DNA from: an uncultured Saprospiraceae bacterium
Lineage (GTDB): Bacteria; Bacteroidota; Bacteroidia; Chitinophagales; Saprospiraceae
DNA length: 49,319 nucleotides
Reading direction: 5' to 3'
Assembly (NCBI GenBank): GCA_937921825.1
Contig: CAKZVK010000102.1
Span: 1 to 49,319 of the forward strand
The notes beneath the pieces are model-generated. The model was not told where the DNA came from, made no database searches, and was given only the letters and a program-made list of their open reading frames with translations. A program made the translations under genes and the position numbers. Of the stretch, positions 47,475 through 49,319 are shown in pieces (positions within the stretch are counted from its first letter, which is position 1; each line of letters starts with the position of its first letter).

Positions 47475-48407
47475 TTATTTATCTACAAAAAGTGCTGATA
47501 TAGATTTGAACTCATGGGTATTTCTGATGGCCTTAGCAAAGAGCTTGGCACAGCTGAGAACCTCTATTTTACTAGACTTTTGAGCTAATTGTATAGTATC
47601 TGTCACATATAAAGCTGTCAGTACAGAAGCTTCTATCCTTTCATAGGCAGGTCCAGAGAGCACTGGATGGGTCGCAATCGCTCTTACACTATTAGCGCCT
47701 TTATCCATAATTGCCTTGGCAGCCTTACATAAGGTACCAGCTGTATCTACAAGATCATCTACCAAAATCACATCTGCGCCCTCTACTTCTCCGATCACAG
47801 TCATACTTTCGACCTTATTGGCTACTTTTCTGACTTTATCACAGATGACGAGGTCTCTCTCGAAGTACTTAGCATAACTCCTAGCTCTTTTTACACCACC
47901 CACATCGGGTGAAGCAAAAGTGACATTGCCGAGATCCTTTTCCTGTAAGAAAGGCATAAAAATCGCCTCACCTTTAAGATGATCTACAGGAATATCGAAA
48001 AACCCCTGGATCTGATCTGCGTGAAAATCCATAGTCACTATCCTATTGACCCCAGCGGCGGAAAGTAGATTTGCGATCAGCTTAGCCGAGATAGGCACTC
48101 TAGGTTTGTCCTTTCTATCTTGTCTTGCATAGCCGAAGTATGGGATTACAGCCGTAATATACCCAGCTGAAGCCCTCTTGGCTGCATCGATAAGGAGTAA
48201 AAGTTCCAGTAAGTTATCCGCAGGTGCTATTGTAGATTGTATAAAGAAGATATAGCTTCCTCTGACTGACTCAGGAATAATGGTTTGCATTTCTCCATCA
48301 CTGAATCTATTGACTATTGCGGTTCTTAATTTTTCTCCGTAGAAATCGCTGATTCTCTCAGCAAGTGGCTGAGTCGCATCTCCAGAAAACAATTTTACAT
48401 CTACCAT
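47475..48407 (-). CDS. prs: Ribose-phosphate pyrophosphokinase
   Basis: A protein of 310 residues. It makes PRPP from ribose 5-phosphate and ATP for nucleotide, His and Trp synthesis. Motifs are FSDGEMQTIIPESVRG (35-50), PYFGYARQDRKDKPR (89-103), the metal-binding MDFHADQIQGFF (126-137), and the PRPP-binding loop DVILVDDLVDTAGT (212-225). The gene product of xylose catabolism feeds the same pentose phosphate pool, but no regulatory link is visible. The upstream 110 bp are shared with a divergent EamA transporter gene. Confidence 0.97.
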   Translation of the reverse strand: MVDVKLFSGDATQPLAERISDFYGEKLRTAIVNRFSDGEMQTIIPESVRGSYIFFIQSTIAPADNLLELLLLIDAAKRASAGYITAVIPYFGYARQDRKDKPRVPISAKLIANLLSAAGVNRIVTMDFHADQIQGFFDIPVDHLKGEAIFMPFLQEKDLGNVTFASPDVGGVKRARSYAKYFERDLVICDKVRKVANKVESMTVIGEVEGADVILVDDLVDTAGTLCKAAKAIMDKGANSVRAIATHPVLSGPAYERIEASVLTALYVTDTIQLAQKSSKIEVLSCAKLFAKAIRNTHEFKSISALFVDK

Positions 48408-48536
48408 ACCGAGGTGACAAGTTAGTTATTATTGGATGGCGCGAAAATATGCATATTCCCTTGTTTGGCAGCTTGTTCCTTTAGGTTTAATCCTAACATA
48501 GCTGCTAATAATGTTGGTATGTTTGCAACTGAATCT

Positions 48537-49319
48537 ATGGAGAGAAAACAGCCATCAATAAAGAGCAATAATCAGCTGACCTCATGGGTACTCTTACTCA
48601 TCTTATCTGTGATATGGGGGAGCTCATTTATACTAATAAAAAAATCGCTATTGGCTTTCACACCACTGCAAGTAGGTGCCGCTAGAGTTGTCATTGCTTT
48701 CCTAGCTTTCCTGCCTATGTTCTTCTATTTTCTGAAAGAGATAAAGTGGGATAAATTAATACCCCTAGCTGTAGTGGGGCTATTCGGGAGTGCCCTACCT
48801 GCCATCTTGTATGCCTATGCTCAGACTGAAATACCGAGTGCCATAGCTGGCCTACTGAATGCTCTGACACCAGTATTCACCTTATTATTAGCTGTACTAT
48901 TCTTTGGAAGACAAGCGAAACTAGGACATTTCATAGGTATCCTGTTAGGCTTTACCGGTACTGCACTCATCTTTCTGAGCAAGTATGATGGTGGCAGTTC
49001 TATCCCACTCATTTTTGGAATGGCCATTATTATAGCGACGTGCTTCTATGGCATCAGTGCCAATACCGTCAGTAGTCGACTTCGAGAGGTGAAACCCCTT
49101 ATTATAAGTACCGTATCCTTTGTCATCGTAGGCCCGTGGATGCTCGCCTATTTAATGACCACAGATTTTCTAGCCGTCATCTCTTCTCATGAACATGGGA
49201 CCACCTCACTTATGGCCTTACTCGTACTTTCTCTTGTAGGAACCTTTGGTGCCAATATTCTTTTCTTTAAGCTAATCCAACTAACGGATTCTGTCTTTGC
49301 CAGTTCCGTAAGTTTTATC
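48537..49319 (+). CDS. EamA/DMT family transporter (3' truncated by window end)
   Basis: The frame is open to the last base: 261 residues from ATG 48537, with an in-frame ATG at 48519 as an alternative start. It shows about nine membrane segments and the EamA marks VIWGSSFILIKKSL near residues 26-39, then PLQVGAARVV, IPSAIAGLLNALTPVFTLLLAVLFFGR and the repeat of the same fold in the second half (FFKLIQLTDSVFASS). Members export amino acids or other metabolites across the inner membrane; the substrate cannot be told. TATGTTTG at 48518-48525 looks like a -7 element but lies very close to the start and lacks a -33 TTG. Confidence 0.88.
   Translation, partial: MERKQPSIKSNNQLTSWVLLLILSVIWGSSFILIKKSLLAFTPLQVGAARVVIAFLAFLPMFFYFLKEIKWDKLIPLAVVGLFGSALPAILYAYAQTEIPSAIAGLLNALTPVFTLLLAVLFFGRQAKLGHFIGILLGFTGTALIFLSKYDGGSSIPLIFGMAIIIATCFYGISANTVSSRLREVKPLIISTVSFVIVGPWMLAYLMTTDFLAVISSHEHGTTSLMALLVLSLVGTFGANILFFKLIQLTDSVFASSVSFI

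Noticed and set aside
48518-48525. TATGTTTG as a promoter for the EamA transporter
   Set aside because: It overlaps a possible start codon, lies only about 12 bp before the other start, and has no -33 TTG, so it may be chance. It is mentioned only in the gene entry.

Overview
The window is about 49 kb of a Bacteroidota chromosome, most like the Saprospiria/Lewinella type of marine polysaccharide degrader. The evidence is a SusC/SusD pair, five proteins ending in a type IX secretion (T9SS) C-terminal sorting domain of the FPNP...GxYxxK type, lipoproteins with Bacteroidota-style lipoboxes, AT-rich gene starts without Shine-Dalgarno sites, a -7 element of the TAnnTTTG type, and a prs-rplY pair. 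I saw no tRNA, rRNA, CRISPR array, insertion sequence or prophage.

Layout. 1-7.0 kb: the end of a beta-barrel protein, a very large T9SS-secreted propeller/PKD protein, a secreted TPR protein and a two-helix K+ channel. 7.0-23.3 kb, minus strand: one compact xylan-utilisation operon, transcribed susC > susD > IPT/TIG surface lipoprotein > five-module secreted binding protein > GH10 xylanase > GH3 xylosidase > xylulokinase > xylose isomerase, with gaps of only 1-53 bp. Upstream on the same strand lie an SSS sodium/solute symporter and an aldehyde dehydrogenase. 27.7-33.1 kb: a small exported protein with a structured 3' UTR, then a 1586-residue secreted metalloprotease with eight MopE-type calcium/metal-binding repeats. 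33.4-36.2 kb: an orphan TPR histidine kinase and a small membrane protein. 36.2-42.3 kb, minus strand: terC > DEDDh exonuclease > MbnP-like lipoprotein > MauG/cytochrome c peroxidase > secreted LVIVD-type protein, closely spaced. 42.4-49.3 kb: a Crp/Fnr regulator, pckA, a frameshifted alpha/beta hydrolase, rplY, prs and the start of an EamA transporter.

How the xylan genes work together (inference from families): the T9SS-exported five-module protein and GH10 enzyme bind and cut xylan at the cell surface. The SusC/SusD/TIG lipoprotein complex imports xylo-oligosaccharides. The GH3 enzyme trims them to xylose in the periplasm, and the symporter may carry xylose into the cytoplasm. XylA and XylB convert it to xylulose 5-phosphate. 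No separate transcription factor is encoded in the locus.

The most striking feature is the xylulokinase. It carries about 150 extra C-terminal residues: a coiled coil and a LuxR/GerE-like helix-turn-helix of the kind that ends Bacteroidota TPR and Y_Y_Y-propeller regulators. Upstream of susC there is a perfect 7-9-7 inverted repeat centred near -41 of a plausible promoter that lacks a -33 TTG. Together these suggest a sugar kinase that may also regulate its own operon, an arrangement I do not recognise as described. Other points of interest are the five-copy Cys-containing binding module, a strong hairpin inside the operon, three covarying hairpin repeats in a 3' UTR, an MbnP-like protein with a single Trp beside a di-heme peroxidase, and a one-base frameshift that separates a hydrolase Ser and Asp from its His.
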